A DNA stretch of 64,000 nt from Chryseobacterium aureum (GCF_003971235.1 NZ_CP034661.1:4402001-4466000); one strand, 5' to 3'. Positions 33,478-41,893 are shown, numbered from the stretch's first letter. The notes: generated from the letters alone by a model not told the origin. Numbers and translations: made by a program.

Positions 33478-34284
33478 TTAATGATTTGAATCCTTTTGTT
33501 CTAATTTTTTAGCTTTAAGTTCTTCATCATAACTGTGTAATAGGTTGAAATCTTCTGTCTGCTCAATGGCAGTCATGATTTTTAATAAAATTTCCGGTGC
33601 TTTTTCATTGTCATAATCAATATCCAGAGGAGCTTTGAATTCCATCGTAGGTTTTACACCGGTTACCTTTACGCGGAGTCCTTTTTTATCAAAAGCTCTT
33701 CTGAATCCGTTGATTTTGATTGGAATTACAATAGGACGCTGATTCTTTACCAGTTTGGCTGTTCCTCTTCGTCCCTGTGCAAAAGCTGATGTAGTTCCTT
33801 GAGGGAAAGTAGCTACCCAGCCATTGTCCAATGCTTTCATAATATTATCTACCTCACTCATGTCTACCATTCGGTTGACATTTTTTCCTTCTGCTCTCCA
33901 TGTTCTTTTTACTGTTACAGCCCCCGCAATTTTGAAAATTTTGGGAAGAATACCTTTATTCATGGTTTCTTCTGCGGCTACATAGTAAAAATCAATCTTT
34001 GGGTTCAGCAGGTAGATCGGATTTTTGATGGTATTTAAATATCCGTTGTTTACCGCACAGAAGGCATGGTACATTGCTGCCACATCAGCAAAATAGGTCT
34101 GATGGTTGGATACAAAAAGTACGTTAGAGTCCGGAAGATCCACAAGATGTTCCGTACCGGTTATTTTTAACTTATTAAAGCCATTGAATCTTCTGTAAGA
34201 AACAATTCCTAAAATAAAAATAATAAACCTTTTCAAAAAATAAGGTGTTCCGAATGCATCGGTGAAAATATTTTTCTTCGCCAT
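33478..34284 (-). CDS. 1-acyl-sn-glycerol-3-phosphate acyltransferase-like protein
   Basis: A 268-residue membrane-associated PlsC-like acyltransferase. Block I is VSNHQTYFADVAAMYH and the later FPQGTTSAFAQGRRGTAKL matches block III (FPEGTRS-like). In block I the spacing is HX5D rather than the canonical HX4D, and Gln replaces Glu in the FPEGT block. It is in an operon with the lipoprotein gene and mpl, and 27 bp downstream of the NUDIX gene. Likely role: phospholipid or lipid acylation. The altered motifs leave the acceptor open. Confidence 0.8.
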   Translation of the reverse strand: MAKKNIFTDAFGTPYFLKRFIIFILGIVSYRRFNGFNKLKITGTEHLVDLPDSNVLFVSNHQTYFADVAAMYHAFCAVNNGYLNTIKNPIYLLNPKIDFYYVAAEETMNKGILPKIFKIAGAVTVKRTWRAEGKNVNRMVDMSEVDNIMKALDNGWVATFPQGTTSAFAQGRRGTAKLVKNQRPIVIPIKINGFRRAFDKKGLRVKVTGVKPTMEFKAPLDIDYDNEKAPEILLKIMTAIEQTEDFNLLHSYDEELKAKKLEQKDSNH

Positions 34285-34311
34285 CTCTCAATTAAACACG
34301 GTTGTGCAAAG

Positions 34312-34941
34312 TTACATTTTTTTCAGCAACTGGCTGAATTCACTTAATATCATCGCTGTAGCTCCCCAGATAATGTATCCATTGAAATTAATAACCGGAA
34401 CTTCATGGCCGCCTGCGCTGGGTAAAGCCATCAGTTCTGGGGTATCTGACAGGTTCAGAAAAGAGGTAATGGGGAATTCTATTGTTTCCACAGCTTCTGT
34501 CTGCTGAAGAATGAAGGTAGGATCCTTTTTTGTATAAGAAATATAAGGATATACGTAAAAATTGCTGGGTGGAATATAAATGGGAGACATCTGTCTGATG
34601 ATCCTCACATAATGCTTATCTATTCCTATTTCTTCAGAAGTTTCCCGAACTGCGGTTTCAGCAAAGTCTCTGTCCATTTCCTCACGTTTGCCTCCGGGAA
34701 GAGATATCTGTCCGCTGTGCCTGTCATGTTCATTAATCGTTCTTTGAATCAATGGAAAATACCACTCGTTGTCTTTCAAATACAAAACAATATTCACTGC
34801 AGCAAATTTGGGATTCTTTGCCAGTACTTCATCATAGGTAAAAACAGGTCGGTAGGGAGGTGAGAATACTCCATGGGCATGTTCACCGGGAAGTTCCACG
34901 CTTTTTATTTTTCGTAATAAATCTTTTCCAAAATTTTCCAT
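34312..34941 (-). CDS. NUDIX hydrolase (CoA pyrophosphatase-like)
   Basis: A 209-residue NUDIX enzyme. The NUDIX box ends in RETSEEIGI (residues about 128-136), preceded by ISLPGGKREE and followed by PYISYTKKDP, the arrangement of NudL-type CoA diphosphatases. The family hydrolyses CoA or its derivatives to phosphopantetheine and 3',5'-ADP. It begins the minus-strand run NUDIX-acyltransferase-lipoprotein-mpl. Confidence 0.85.
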   Translation of the reverse strand: MENFGKDLLRKIKSVELPGEHAHGVFSPPYRPVFTYDEVLAKNPKFAAVNIVLYLKDNEWYFPLIQRTINEHDRHSGQISLPGGKREEMDRDFAETAVRETSEEIGIDKHYVRIIRQMSPIYIPPSNFYVYPYISYTKKDPTFILQQTEAVETIEFPITSFLNLSDTPELMALPSAGGHEVPVINFNGYIIWGATAMILSEFSQLLKKM

Positions 34942-35457
34942 ACCTCAAATTTAACAATATATCTTGAAGAAATAAATGCCTTAACATTAATTAACCTATG
35001 CAGAAATCGGGATTTAAAGATGATGGAGAATGGATGGTGCTTCAAAAACAGATCATTATCACCGGTAACGAATAAAAATTTAAAATCTGAATCCTAAAAA
35101 CTTTATTCTTTAATTTCAATCATCAGTTTTGCTTCCCGGATGAATAAAAAATGTTATTGATGGTAAAAGGTTTAAAACGCTCCGGTGTGATATTTTCATG
35201 CTTATTTAAAAAGTGAAATAATGAGTCTCTGCAATGCTTGTAAACTATTTAATATTCACTGTTGACAGACTTAGTTTCCGGTAATAATTCACTACCGTAT
35301 TTTCCCGTCACTGAAAACAATGATACCTGTGCAACGGCAAATGGTGACCCCTCCAACTATAAACCGTGACTTTTGAAATTTACACTTTGATGGTGGTTTT
35401 TCATTTTGATGTAGAGGCTACCTTTGCCTTACTATTAACCAATTAATTTTTACTAAG
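34942..35457. other. Control region upstream of the curli operon
   Basis: 516 bases between the divergent NUDIX and csgA genes. No ORF with family features and no clear palindrome was found. The only firm element is the -7 box at 35419-35426. In other bacteria the curli control region is long and densely regulated, so more sites are likely present. Confidence 0.4.
35419..35426 (+). promoter_or_regulatory. -7 box of the curli operon
   Basis: TACCTTTG matches TAnnTTTG, 31 bp upstream of the csgA ATG. No -33 TTTG at consensus spacing was seen, which would fit an activator-dependent promoter. Confidence 0.5.
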
Positions 35458-36276
35458 ATGAAAAATTTACTTACAGGTGTACTTACACTATTCGCTATGA
35501 GTTTCGGATTTGCACAGTTCAATATTGATGTGACTACCCAAACAGGAAACTTAAACGTTGCTACTGTAGACCAGACTGGTCTTTTGAACATCAATTCTCT
35601 TACTCAAACAGGGAATCGTAATACTGCAGATATTGATCAGGTAGGAATCTTAAACGTCAATAATGCGCAAAGTATCGGAAACAGAAACTCTGTAGATGTG
35701 GACCAGGTGGGTATCGGAAACTCAAATGAAGTAATGCAGATGGGTAACAGAAACTCTGCTTCAACATGGCAGCTTGGAATACTTAACTCTACAGAACAAA
35801 CTCAGATCGGAAGAAGAAATGATGCTTCCTCAGTACAGCTTGGATTAGGGAACTCGGTGGTTCAGTATCAGGACGGAAGAAGAAATGATGCTTCAGCTAT
35901 TCAGGTAGGAAGCGGTAATGAAGCTTATCAGATCCAGCTTGGAAGAAGAAATGATGCTACCGGAGTTCAGGTAGGAGCTAATAATATTCTTGTTCAGTAT
36001 CAGGATGGTAATGATAACAGTGCTACTCATGCACAGGCAGGAAACGGCAATATAGCAGCTTCTGTTCAGGTAGGTGATGATAACACTTCTTTAGGTGTAC
36101 AGACAGGTAATGCCAACCAGCTTTATCAGTTCCAGGTAGGAGATTCCAACACTGCTATTGACCTTCAGATGGGTAACGGTAACTTTACCTGGGTAACTCA
36201 GAGTGGTGATTCTCATATCCATTTGGGAACACAGATGGGTAACGGAAACTCTATGATTGTGAATCAATCCAATTAG
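35458..36276 (+). CDS. csgA: Curlin major subunit, CsgA-like
   Basis: A 272-residue secreted amyloid subunit. After a signal peptide (MKNLLTGVLTLFAMSFGFAQ) and a 6-residue lead, it consists of eleven units of exactly 22 residues (27-268), each two 11-residue half-repeats of the form QxGxxN, then a 4-residue end. E. coli CsgA has five such repeats. Central units carry GRRNDAS, later ones GDDN/GDSN, so charge shifts along the fibre. A terminator follows, so the abundant subunit can be expressed above the downstream secretion genes. Exported through the CsgG pore and polymerised on the cell surface. Confidence 0.9.
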   Translation: MKNLLTGVLTLFAMSFGFAQFNIDVTTQTGNLNVATVDQTGLLNINSLTQTGNRNTADIDQVGILNVNNAQSIGNRNSVDVDQVGIGNSNEVMQMGNRNSASTWQLGILNSTEQTQIGRRNDASSVQLGLGNSVVQYQDGRRNDASAIQVGSGNEAYQIQLGRRNDATGVQVGANNILVQYQDGNDNSATHAQAGNGNIAASVQVGDDNTSLGVQTGNANQLYQFQVGDSNTAIDLQMGNGNFTWVTQSGDSHIHLGTQMGNGNSMIVNQSN

Positions 36277-36312
36277 GCCCTATAACATATACTGTAAATC
36301 TTAGAAAATGGT

Positions 36313-36343
36313 AAAGGAGAAACTACAGTGTTTCTCCTTTTTT
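36313..36343 (+). terminator. Terminator after csgA
   Basis: An 11-bp stem, AAAGGAGAAAC (36313-36323) against GTTTCTCCTTT (36330-36340), with the T-run continuing to 36343. It lies 36 bp past csgA and should attenuate read-through into csgB. Confidence 0.8.
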
Positions 36344-36389
36344 ACCCTTCATTTTTCAGCGGTTTATACAGTATAATAAAAAAAAGGTT

Positions 36390-36788
36390 ATGTCTACTTT
36401 ACAATGGAGTGCATTTGCTCTTTTCGCGCTGATGCGGGTGCAGGCACAGGAAATAGACTGGAATAAGATCAACAGCAATACAATCTTACATCTTATAGCC
36501 AGGCAGCAGGCAGATCAGAGTTCCTACGGATCCAATATCATTCAGATGGGTGATTATAACAATGCTGAACTTTCTCTTAACGCCCGAACCAGTATCGTAG
36601 TAAAACAGCTGGGAGATTTCAATATCCTCTATTTTATCAATTCATTTACAGATAAAGAAACGAAAGCTGCCGTTACTGAACAGGGAAATAACAACATGAT
36701 AGATATTACAGGAAGCAACAGTATTTCAGATGGAATTCAGATCAATGTAAAAGGGGATAATAAAATGGTTTTCATGCGAAATTATTAA
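36390..36788 (+). CDS. csgB: CsgB-like curlin nucleator/minor subunit
   Basis: A 132-residue exported protein with a signal peptide ending VQAQ. It has a few degenerate curlin-type half-repeats (SSYGSNIIQMGDYNNAELSL, then VVKQLGDFNILYF, TEQGNNNMIDI), the pattern of CsgB, which nucleates CsgA. It lies between csgA and csgE and has the usual short length. The repeats are much less regular than those of CsgA. Confidence 0.75.
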   Translation: MSTLQWSAFALFALMRVQAQEIDWNKINSNTILHLIARQQADQSSYGSNIIQMGDYNNAELSLNARTSIVVKQLGDFNILYFINSFTDKETKAAVTEQGNNNMIDITGSNSISDGIQINVKGDNKMVFMRNY

Positions 36789-36795
36789 AACACAA

Positions 36796-37530
36796 ATGAT
36801 GAAACTTTTATTCTCCTCTAGCCTGAGTGCTTTTTTTGCCTTCCTGTCTGTATGGGGTTATGGGCAGGAAGATAAAAAAGTAAACGCAAGAATAGAAAGC
36901 AGTCTCCTTGAAAATCAGATTATACTGAAAGCTGTTGTAATGAACAATACTGCTGTTTATAAGGAGTTGAATTATCTTTTGGTTTCTATTAAAAAAGGAA
37001 ATGGAGGAAATCTTTCCAACAACCAGCAGAGTGGTAAATTTTCAGTAAACCCCAATGAAGTCAAAATATTATCTGAAATCAGTGTAAACCTGGAGTCAAA
37101 AGATGCGTTGAAAGCTTTTCTTTATATCAGGGATGAGGAAACACAAAAACTGGTAGCCAAAGACAGTCTGGAACTGAACAGTGATCTTTTTAAAAAGAAA
37201 ACAGCCAGGATAGAAGAAGATGCTGCCTATGAACTGAGGGGACTTACCATTGATGAAACCAAAACCAAAGTGGGAAAAGATTTTTATGATCTGTTTTACA
37301 TGCAGTACAGCCAGCTTCCGGATAAAAGCAGCAGCGCTGTTACCATTACGGAGCTTCCTCTTCGGGGAACAAGCGGCCAGATCAATATCCAGATTGAAGA
37401 TAAGATTATCTACAGTTTTATGACCAATCCCGCAGAAGACTATTTGAAAGAACAGCTGGTTTACAGCTTAAAATATATCAGGGAATTTAACGCTAAGAAA
37501 AACCTTATTAAAAATGAATTCATCTACTAA
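36796..37530 (+). CDS. csgE: CsgE-type curli assembly protein with an N-terminal CsgH/CsgC-like domain
   Basis: A 244-residue exported protein, about twice the length of E. coli CsgE (129). The C-terminal half (about 135-244) reads as CsgE: GLTIDETKTKVGKDFYDLFY, then TITELPLRGTSGQINIQI. The N-terminal half (about 25-130) shows VSIKKGNGGNLSNNQQSGKF and VKILSEISVNLESKDALKAF, closely like the CsgH/CsgC periplasmic anti-amyloid beta-sandwich. It starts 8 bp after csgB. CsgE gates the CsgG pore; a fused CsgH-like domain would keep curlin soluble in the periplasm. The domain assignment of the N-terminus is my inference. Confidence 0.82.
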   Translation: MMKLLFSSSLSAFFAFLSVWGYGQEDKKVNARIESSLLENQIILKAVVMNNTAVYKELNYLLVSIKKGNGGNLSNNQQSGKFSVNPNEVKILSEISVNLESKDALKAFLYIRDEETQKLVAKDSLELNSDLFKKKTARIEEDAAYELRGLTIDETKTKVGKDFYDLFYMQYSQLPDKSSSAVTITELPLRGTSGQINIQIEDKIIYSFMTNPAEDYLKEQLVYSLKYIREFNAKKNLIKNEFIY

Positions 37531-37532
37531 AA

Positions 37533-37952
37533 ATGTCCGCCATGAAACCTCTTATCATTATTTTGACCCTTATTGCAGGTATTTTCTACGGAAAATCTCA
37601 GCAGCTCGTCTATAAACCGGTGAATCCCGCTTTTGGAGGAGACACGTTTAATTATCAGTGGCTTTTAAGCTCTGCTAATGCACAGAATCAGTTTGATGAA
37701 AAAAAAGATTACAGCAATTTGCTGGATCGTGTAAACTCTCTTGACAGTTTCACCCAGAGTCTGAACAGACAGATCCTCAGTGAACTTTCAAGAAAACTGT
37801 TTGATGAACAGTTTGGTGATGGAAATATAAAGCCCGGAAATTATCTTTTTGGTTCCCTTTATTTACAGATCACCAATACGAATCAGGGACTTTTAATCAA
37901 TATTTTGGATACCAGCAATGGCGATCAGTCCGAGATCGTAATTCCAAAATAA
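37533..37952 (+). CDS. csgF: CsgF-type curli assembly protein
   Basis: A 139-residue exported protein. The signal peptide is followed by the CsgF signature KPVNPAFGGDTFNYQWLLSS with ANAQNQF directly after. CsgF sits in the outer side of the CsgG pore and couples secretion to nucleation. It is 2 bp downstream of csgE. An alternative start three codons in (MKPLIIIL) is equally good. Confidence 0.9.
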   Translation: MSAMKPLIIILTLIAGIFYGKSQQLVYKPVNPAFGGDTFNYQWLLSSANAQNQFDEKKDYSNLLDRVNSLDSFTQSLNRQILSELSRKLFDEQFGDGNIKPGNYLFGSLYLQITNTNQGLLINILDTSNGDQSEIVIPK

Positions 37953-37977
37953 GGAAATAACTAAAAATAAACTTACC

Positions 37978-39342
37978 ATGACAACCTACACTTACACCAG
38001 AATCTTTTTCTGTAGTTTCCTGCTATGTGTTCTGCAGGCCTGTAGTTCAATATTTGGTTTACCTTCGGATCCCGAAAAACCAACGATGGGAGAGGTTACT
38101 TCTTCTACCGCAGAATTGAAAAATCTTCCGCTTCCCAAAGAGAAGATTGTAATAGGAGTCTACAAATTCAGGGATCAGACCGGCCAGTACAAACCTTCCG
38201 AAAACGGAAACAACTGGAGTACGGCAGTTCCCCAAGGTACCACTACCATTCTCATCAAAGCACTGGAAGACAGCCATTGGTTTATCCCTATTGAAAGGGA
38301 AAACATTGCGAATCTTCTTAATGAAAGACAAATCATCCGCTCCACCCGTCAGGAGTATATAAAGGATGCGGACAAAAACAGCCAGGCGCTTCCCCCTCTT
38401 TTGTACGCCGGAATTCTTCTTGAAGGCGGGGTCATTTCTTATGACAGTAATATCCTTACAGGAGGTCTGGGAGCCAGATATTTCGGTATCGGAGCTTCCA
38501 CACAGTACCGCCAGGACAGAATTACCATTTATCTCCGTGCAGTTTCTACGCTTAACGGAGAGATTCTTAAAACGGTTTATACTTCCAAAACAATTCTTTC
38601 TACCAGCGTAAACGGAAGTTTCTTCAGGTATATTGATACGGAAAGACTCCTGGAAGCTGAAGTAGGACTCACCCAGAATGAACCCGTGCAGCTTGCTGTA
38701 ACCGAAGCTATTGAAAAAGCTGTAAAATCCCTGATCGTAGAAGGAATAAGAGATAAGATTTGGGGAAAAGCTGTAGATCCCAATGGAGCTTACCAAACGT
38801 TAATCAATGATTATAATAAAGAACAGGAGCAAAATACAGGAAGAGCAATAGGTGGCAGATATCCGGATCACTACAGACAGAAATTCTCCGTATTTGCCCA
38901 TATTGAAGCACAGAAAGTAAGAGATGATTATGTAAGTCCAAAAATGAATGTTGGAGGAAAAGTAGGATTTAAATATTTCCTTACTCCCTACCTGAATGTT
39001 GAAGTGAACGGCAATTATTTTACCCTTGAGAATTCCAATATTGTAAAAAGAAATTACTACGGCCCTGAAGTAAATCTGGAATACCTTCTTTTCCCGAAAT
39101 ACAGATTCAGCCCCTACCTGTACGGTGGGGCAGGAGCCATGTATTCAAAATATAAACCGCAGTATAAAGCACAATTCGGTGGAGGGCTGGAATATATGAT
39201 CAGCCGCAATGTTTCACTCAGGGCTTCCGCCCAATATGACATGGGCTTCAAAGACAACTGGGAAGGCCTTGTGAACGGAAAAAGAAAAGATCAGGCTTTA
39301 CGCTTCGGATTAGGAATCAACTTTTACTTCGGAAACAAATAA
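37978..39342 (+). CDS. csgG: CsgG curli secretion pore with a C-terminal barrel-like extension
   Basis: A 454-residue outer-membrane lipoprotein (lipobox LQAC, Cys22). Residues about 25-275 match CsgG, the nonameric pore: VIGVYKFRDQTGQYKPSE, FIPIEREN, GGLGARYFGIGAS and TVYTSKTILSTSVNGSFF. E. coli CsgG ends at 277. The extra 150 residues here (about 303-454) have alternating aromatic strands (VGGKVGFKYFLTPYLNVEVN, FSPYLYGGAGAMY, LRFGLGINFYFG), typical of an OmpA/OmpW-like 8-stranded barrel. It follows csgF after 25 bp. Confidence 0.88.
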   Translation: MTTYTYTRIFFCSFLLCVLQACSSIFGLPSDPEKPTMGEVTSSTAELKNLPLPKEKIVIGVYKFRDQTGQYKPSENGNNWSTAVPQGTTTILIKALEDSHWFIPIERENIANLLNERQIIRSTRQEYIKDADKNSQALPPLLYAGILLEGGVISYDSNILTGGLGARYFGIGASTQYRQDRITIYLRAVSTLNGEILKTVYTSKTILSTSVNGSFFRYIDTERLLEAEVGLTQNEPVQLAVTEAIEKAVKSLIVEGIRDKIWGKAVDPNGAYQTLINDYNKEQEQNTGRAIGGRYPDHYRQKFSVFAHIEAQKVRDDYVSPKMNVGGKVGFKYFLTPYLNVEVNGNYFTLENSNIVKRNYYGPEVNLEYLLFPKYRFSPYLYGGAGAMYSKYKPQYKAQFGGGLEYMISRNVSLRASAQYDMGFKDNWEGLVNGKRKDQALRFGLGINFYFGNK

Positions 39343-39353
39343 AAACACGAATT

Positions 39354-40865
39354 ATGAAAACTTTAATTAAAATACTCAGCATATTCATCTTTGCTTTTTG
39401 TCTGTTTTCATGCAATGAAGACCTTGTAGAACAGGCTCAAACAGGAATGTTAAAAGGGAAAGTCGTAAAAAGAGGCAGTAATGTCCCGATTCCTAATGTG
39501 AAAATTTTTACCAATCCTACGACACAGACGGTATTCAGTGGTACAGACGGTTCATTTGAAATCGCAGCCATGCCGGTGGGAAATTATTCTGTGAAAGCAG
39601 AGCTTTCAGGATATATTACAAGCTTTCAATCAGTCAATATACAAAACGAAAATCAGGTGGTAACGGTAGTTTTTGAAATGGACGATGACACATCGCTGAA
39701 CTCACCTCCCGCTACACCACAGTTGTTAAGTCCGATAGATAACGCAGTAAATCAACCCTTGAGCGTCGAATTAACCTGGAGCGCAACAGATCCTGATACC
39801 GCGGATGTCTTAAAATACAGTTTGACAATTAAAAATAATCTTGACACTAATGTGATTCAGGTTAATGATTTGACAGCTAATCATTATACACTGTCAAATC
39901 TGAAGTTTGGTGTAAGTTACTTCTGGCAGGTGTCTGTTTCGGACGGCATTCACCAGCCAGTTTTAAGCTCTATCAGCAAATTTACCACCAATACGGTACC
40001 TTCCAATCGATATCATTATACCCAAAAACAGAACGGAAACTTTGTGATCATTTCCAGTGACAGCCAGGGAAACAGCTTTCAGTTTACCAATTCTTCCTAC
40101 AACAGCTGGCGGCCCCGTAAGAATAACAATGCAGGACTTGTAGCTTTCCTTCGTACAGAAGGGGGAAGCACCCATATTTATACTGCTAATCCTGATGGTT
40201 CCAATCCTTTTAAAGTGACAACGGTTCCTGTAGCAGGTTTTAATAATTATGAAATGGATTTTTCGTGGAGTACGAACGGTAAGGAGATCTTGTATGCCAA
40301 TTTCAATAAACTCTACAGAATTAACAAAGACGGCAGCGGCCTGACCCTGGTGTATACCACTCCGGACGGAAGCCTGATCTCAGAATGCGACTGGAGCTAT
40401 GACGGAAGCAAAATAGCATTGAAAACCAATGATTATAATGGTTATAATACCAAAATTTACCTCATAGATACCACAGGAAATGTTCTGAAAACCGTATTGT
40501 CAGGTTCTGCCGGAGCCAGTGGTGGTTTGAATTTCTCTGTAGACGGACAGCTTCTTCTCTTTACCCGTGATGTCTCCGGATATATAGATGGAAGTGGAAA
40601 TTACCGTCAGCTGGATTCCCATATCTTTATTTATAATCTGACTACCGATGTCGTAAGTGACATCTCAGCAGTAAGTGAAAAAGTATTGGGTACCAACGAT
40701 CTTGATCCAAGGTTCTCTCCTAATAATGCTCAGATTATTTTTATGAATACCTCCAATGATAATATTTCGCAAAGAAATGTGATGGTTGTTGACCTGAGCA
40801 GTACTCTGACAGATCTTACACGTACGTCACTTTTCAGTAACGGAGAAATGCCGGATTATGAATAA
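39354..40865 (+). CDS. Lipoprotein with carboxypeptidase-regulatory-like, fibronectin-like and beta-propeller domains
   Basis: A 503-residue outer-membrane lipoprotein (FCLFSC, Cys20). Domains in order: a carboxypeptidase-regulatory-like fold (about 30-115, GKVVKRGSNVPIPNVKIF), a fibronectin type III-like domain (about 118-220, PQLLSPIDNAVNQPLSVELT), and a TolB/WD40-like propeller (about 225-503, with repeated PDGSNP, WSTNGKEILYA, WSYDGSKIAL, FSVDGQLLLF, FSPNNAQIIF units). It begins 11 bp after csgG and ends the operon. It is not part of the E. coli set; a surface-anchoring or fibre-binding role is inferred. Confidence 0.8.
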   Translation: MKTLIKILSIFIFAFCLFSCNEDLVEQAQTGMLKGKVVKRGSNVPIPNVKIFTNPTTQTVFSGTDGSFEIAAMPVGNYSVKAELSGYITSFQSVNIQNENQVVTVVFEMDDDTSLNSPPATPQLLSPIDNAVNQPLSVELTWSATDPDTADVLKYSLTIKNNLDTNVIQVNDLTANHYTLSNLKFGVSYFWQVSVSDGIHQPVLSSISKFTTNTVPSNRYHYTQKQNGNFVIISSDSQGNSFQFTNSSYNSWRPRKNNNAGLVAFLRTEGGSTHIYTANPDGSNPFKVTTVPVAGFNNYEMDFSWSTNGKEILYANFNKLYRINKDGSGLTLVYTTPDGSLISECDWSYDGSKIALKTNDYNGYNTKIYLIDTTGNVLKTVLSGSAGASGGLNFSVDGQLLLFTRDVSGYIDGSGNYRQLDSHIFIYNLTTDVVSDISAVSEKVLGTNDLDPRFSPNNAQIIFMNTSNDNISQRNVMVVDLSSTLTDLTRTSLFSNGEMPDYE

Positions 40866-41186
40866 GATTTAAAGTTCAAAGTTTAATGTTTAATGTTTAA
40901 TGTTTTTAGTTTAATGTTGTTTACAATTTTCATTGACATTTAGTATAATGACAGCTTTACCTAAGAGATGATTAGCATTATTATAATGTACTGGTTTTAA
41001 GGTTAAAGTTCCAGTAGTGAGCATGAGATTGATAATCCGGGCTGTTTGCAAATGAAATAATAAGATCTAGGCAATATAAGTTTTTAGGAGTCCGGTTTTC
41101 AATCTCTTTCCCTCACTTCCAGCCTTAGAATAAAGTGTATTAATGAGTTGTCTGCCTGATTGTGAGCCGATATCCAATACAGGCAC
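40866..41186. repeat. Intergenic gap with a (GTTTAAT)n heptamer repeat
   Basis: Three perfect GTTTAAT units at 40881-40901, a degenerate unit and a further GTTTAAT ending at 40915. The rest of the gap shows no gene. This is a second 7-bp tandem repeat with a different unit from that at 22434. Confidence 0.6.
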
Positions 41187-41222
41187 AAAAAAATTCCAGA
41201 CTGTAAAGCCTGGAATTTTTTT
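41187..41222 (-). terminator. Terminator of the LuxR-type gene
   Basis: A perfect 13-bp stem (41187-41199 and 41210-41222) on TTCCAG with A7/T7 flanks. It lies 20 bp past the regulator stop and can act in both directions. Confidence 0.85.
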
Positions 41223-41242
41223 GAGTTTTTCACGGAACAGTT

Positions 41243-41893
41243 TCAGTCGATGATGTGATTCTCAATCGCATATTTTACAATTCCGACAGAGTTTTTGGCA
41301 TTGAGTTTTAAAAGAATTCTTTTTCGGTGTGTTTCTACCGTATTGATGCTGATGAAGAGCTTTTCAGAGATGTCTTTGCTGCTGTTGCCGTCACATATGA
41401 GTTTTAGAATTTCCATTTCACGGCGGGTAAGGGGTTCCCGGATGTGGAGATTGGGTTTCTCCTGTTCGCTGCTGATAAAGCTCATCATTTTTTCCTTGGC
41501 ATGGTCGCAGATGTAGATCTCATTAAGCAGCAGGATGTTGATAGATTTCAGGAATTCATCATACGTGCAGTTTTTGTCCAGATAACCTTTGATGCCTTTA
41601 TTGAAAAGCTTCCGGATGTCAATCACATCATAAGAGTTTCCTATAATGATGATTTTCATATTTTGATGTTCAGAGATAATATTTTCTGTCAGTTTGCAGA
41701 GTTCTGTCAGCATAAGCATATTGGAACTCATGATAAGCATTTCCGGAGGCTGATCTTTTAAGCGTTTTTGGAGAGGGTCTAAAGAATTACAAATGTCAAT
41801 GGTACTAAAAATATTACTTTGTGAAAGTAGTCTTGATAATCCCTCTGTATACAGCATGGGTTCATCAAAAATGGTCAATCTTGGTTTCATCAT
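41243..41893 (-). CDS. LuxR/NarL-type regulator with a pseudo-receiver domain
   Basis: A 216-residue DNA-binding regulator. The N-terminal domain has the receiver fold with the acidic pocket present (IFDEP, D10/E11), but the phospho-acceptor position is Ser (S56 in LIMSSNMLML), so it should not be phosphorylated in the usual way. The C-terminal LuxR helix-turn-helix is intact: LTRREMEILKLICDGNSSKD and SINTVETHRKRI. It is convergent with the curli operon. In E. coli, curli are controlled by CsgD, also a LuxR protein with an atypical receiver, so this gene is a candidate functional counterpart. That link is inference from neighbourhood. Confidence 0.85.
   Translation of the reverse strand: MMKPRLTIFDEPMLYTEGLSRLLSQSNIFSTIDICNSLDPLQKRLKDQPPEMLIMSSNMLMLTELCKLTENIISEHQNMKIIIIGNSYDVIDIRKLFNKGIKGYLDKNCTYDEFLKSINILLLNEIYICDHAKEKMMSFISSEQEKPNLHIREPLTRREMEILKLICDGNSSKDISEKLFISINTVETHRKRILLKLNAKNSVGIVKYAIENHIID

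Noticed and set aside
35536..36262. Regular 66-bp periodicity that could be taken for a CRISPR-like array
   Set aside because: The period equals the 22-residue curlin repeat, the units are not identical at DNA level, and the frame is open throughout.
38059..38796. A 245-codon minus-strand frame inside csgG
   Set aside because: It is a Ser/Phe-rich shadow of the real CsgG frame, which has a lipobox and family motifs.
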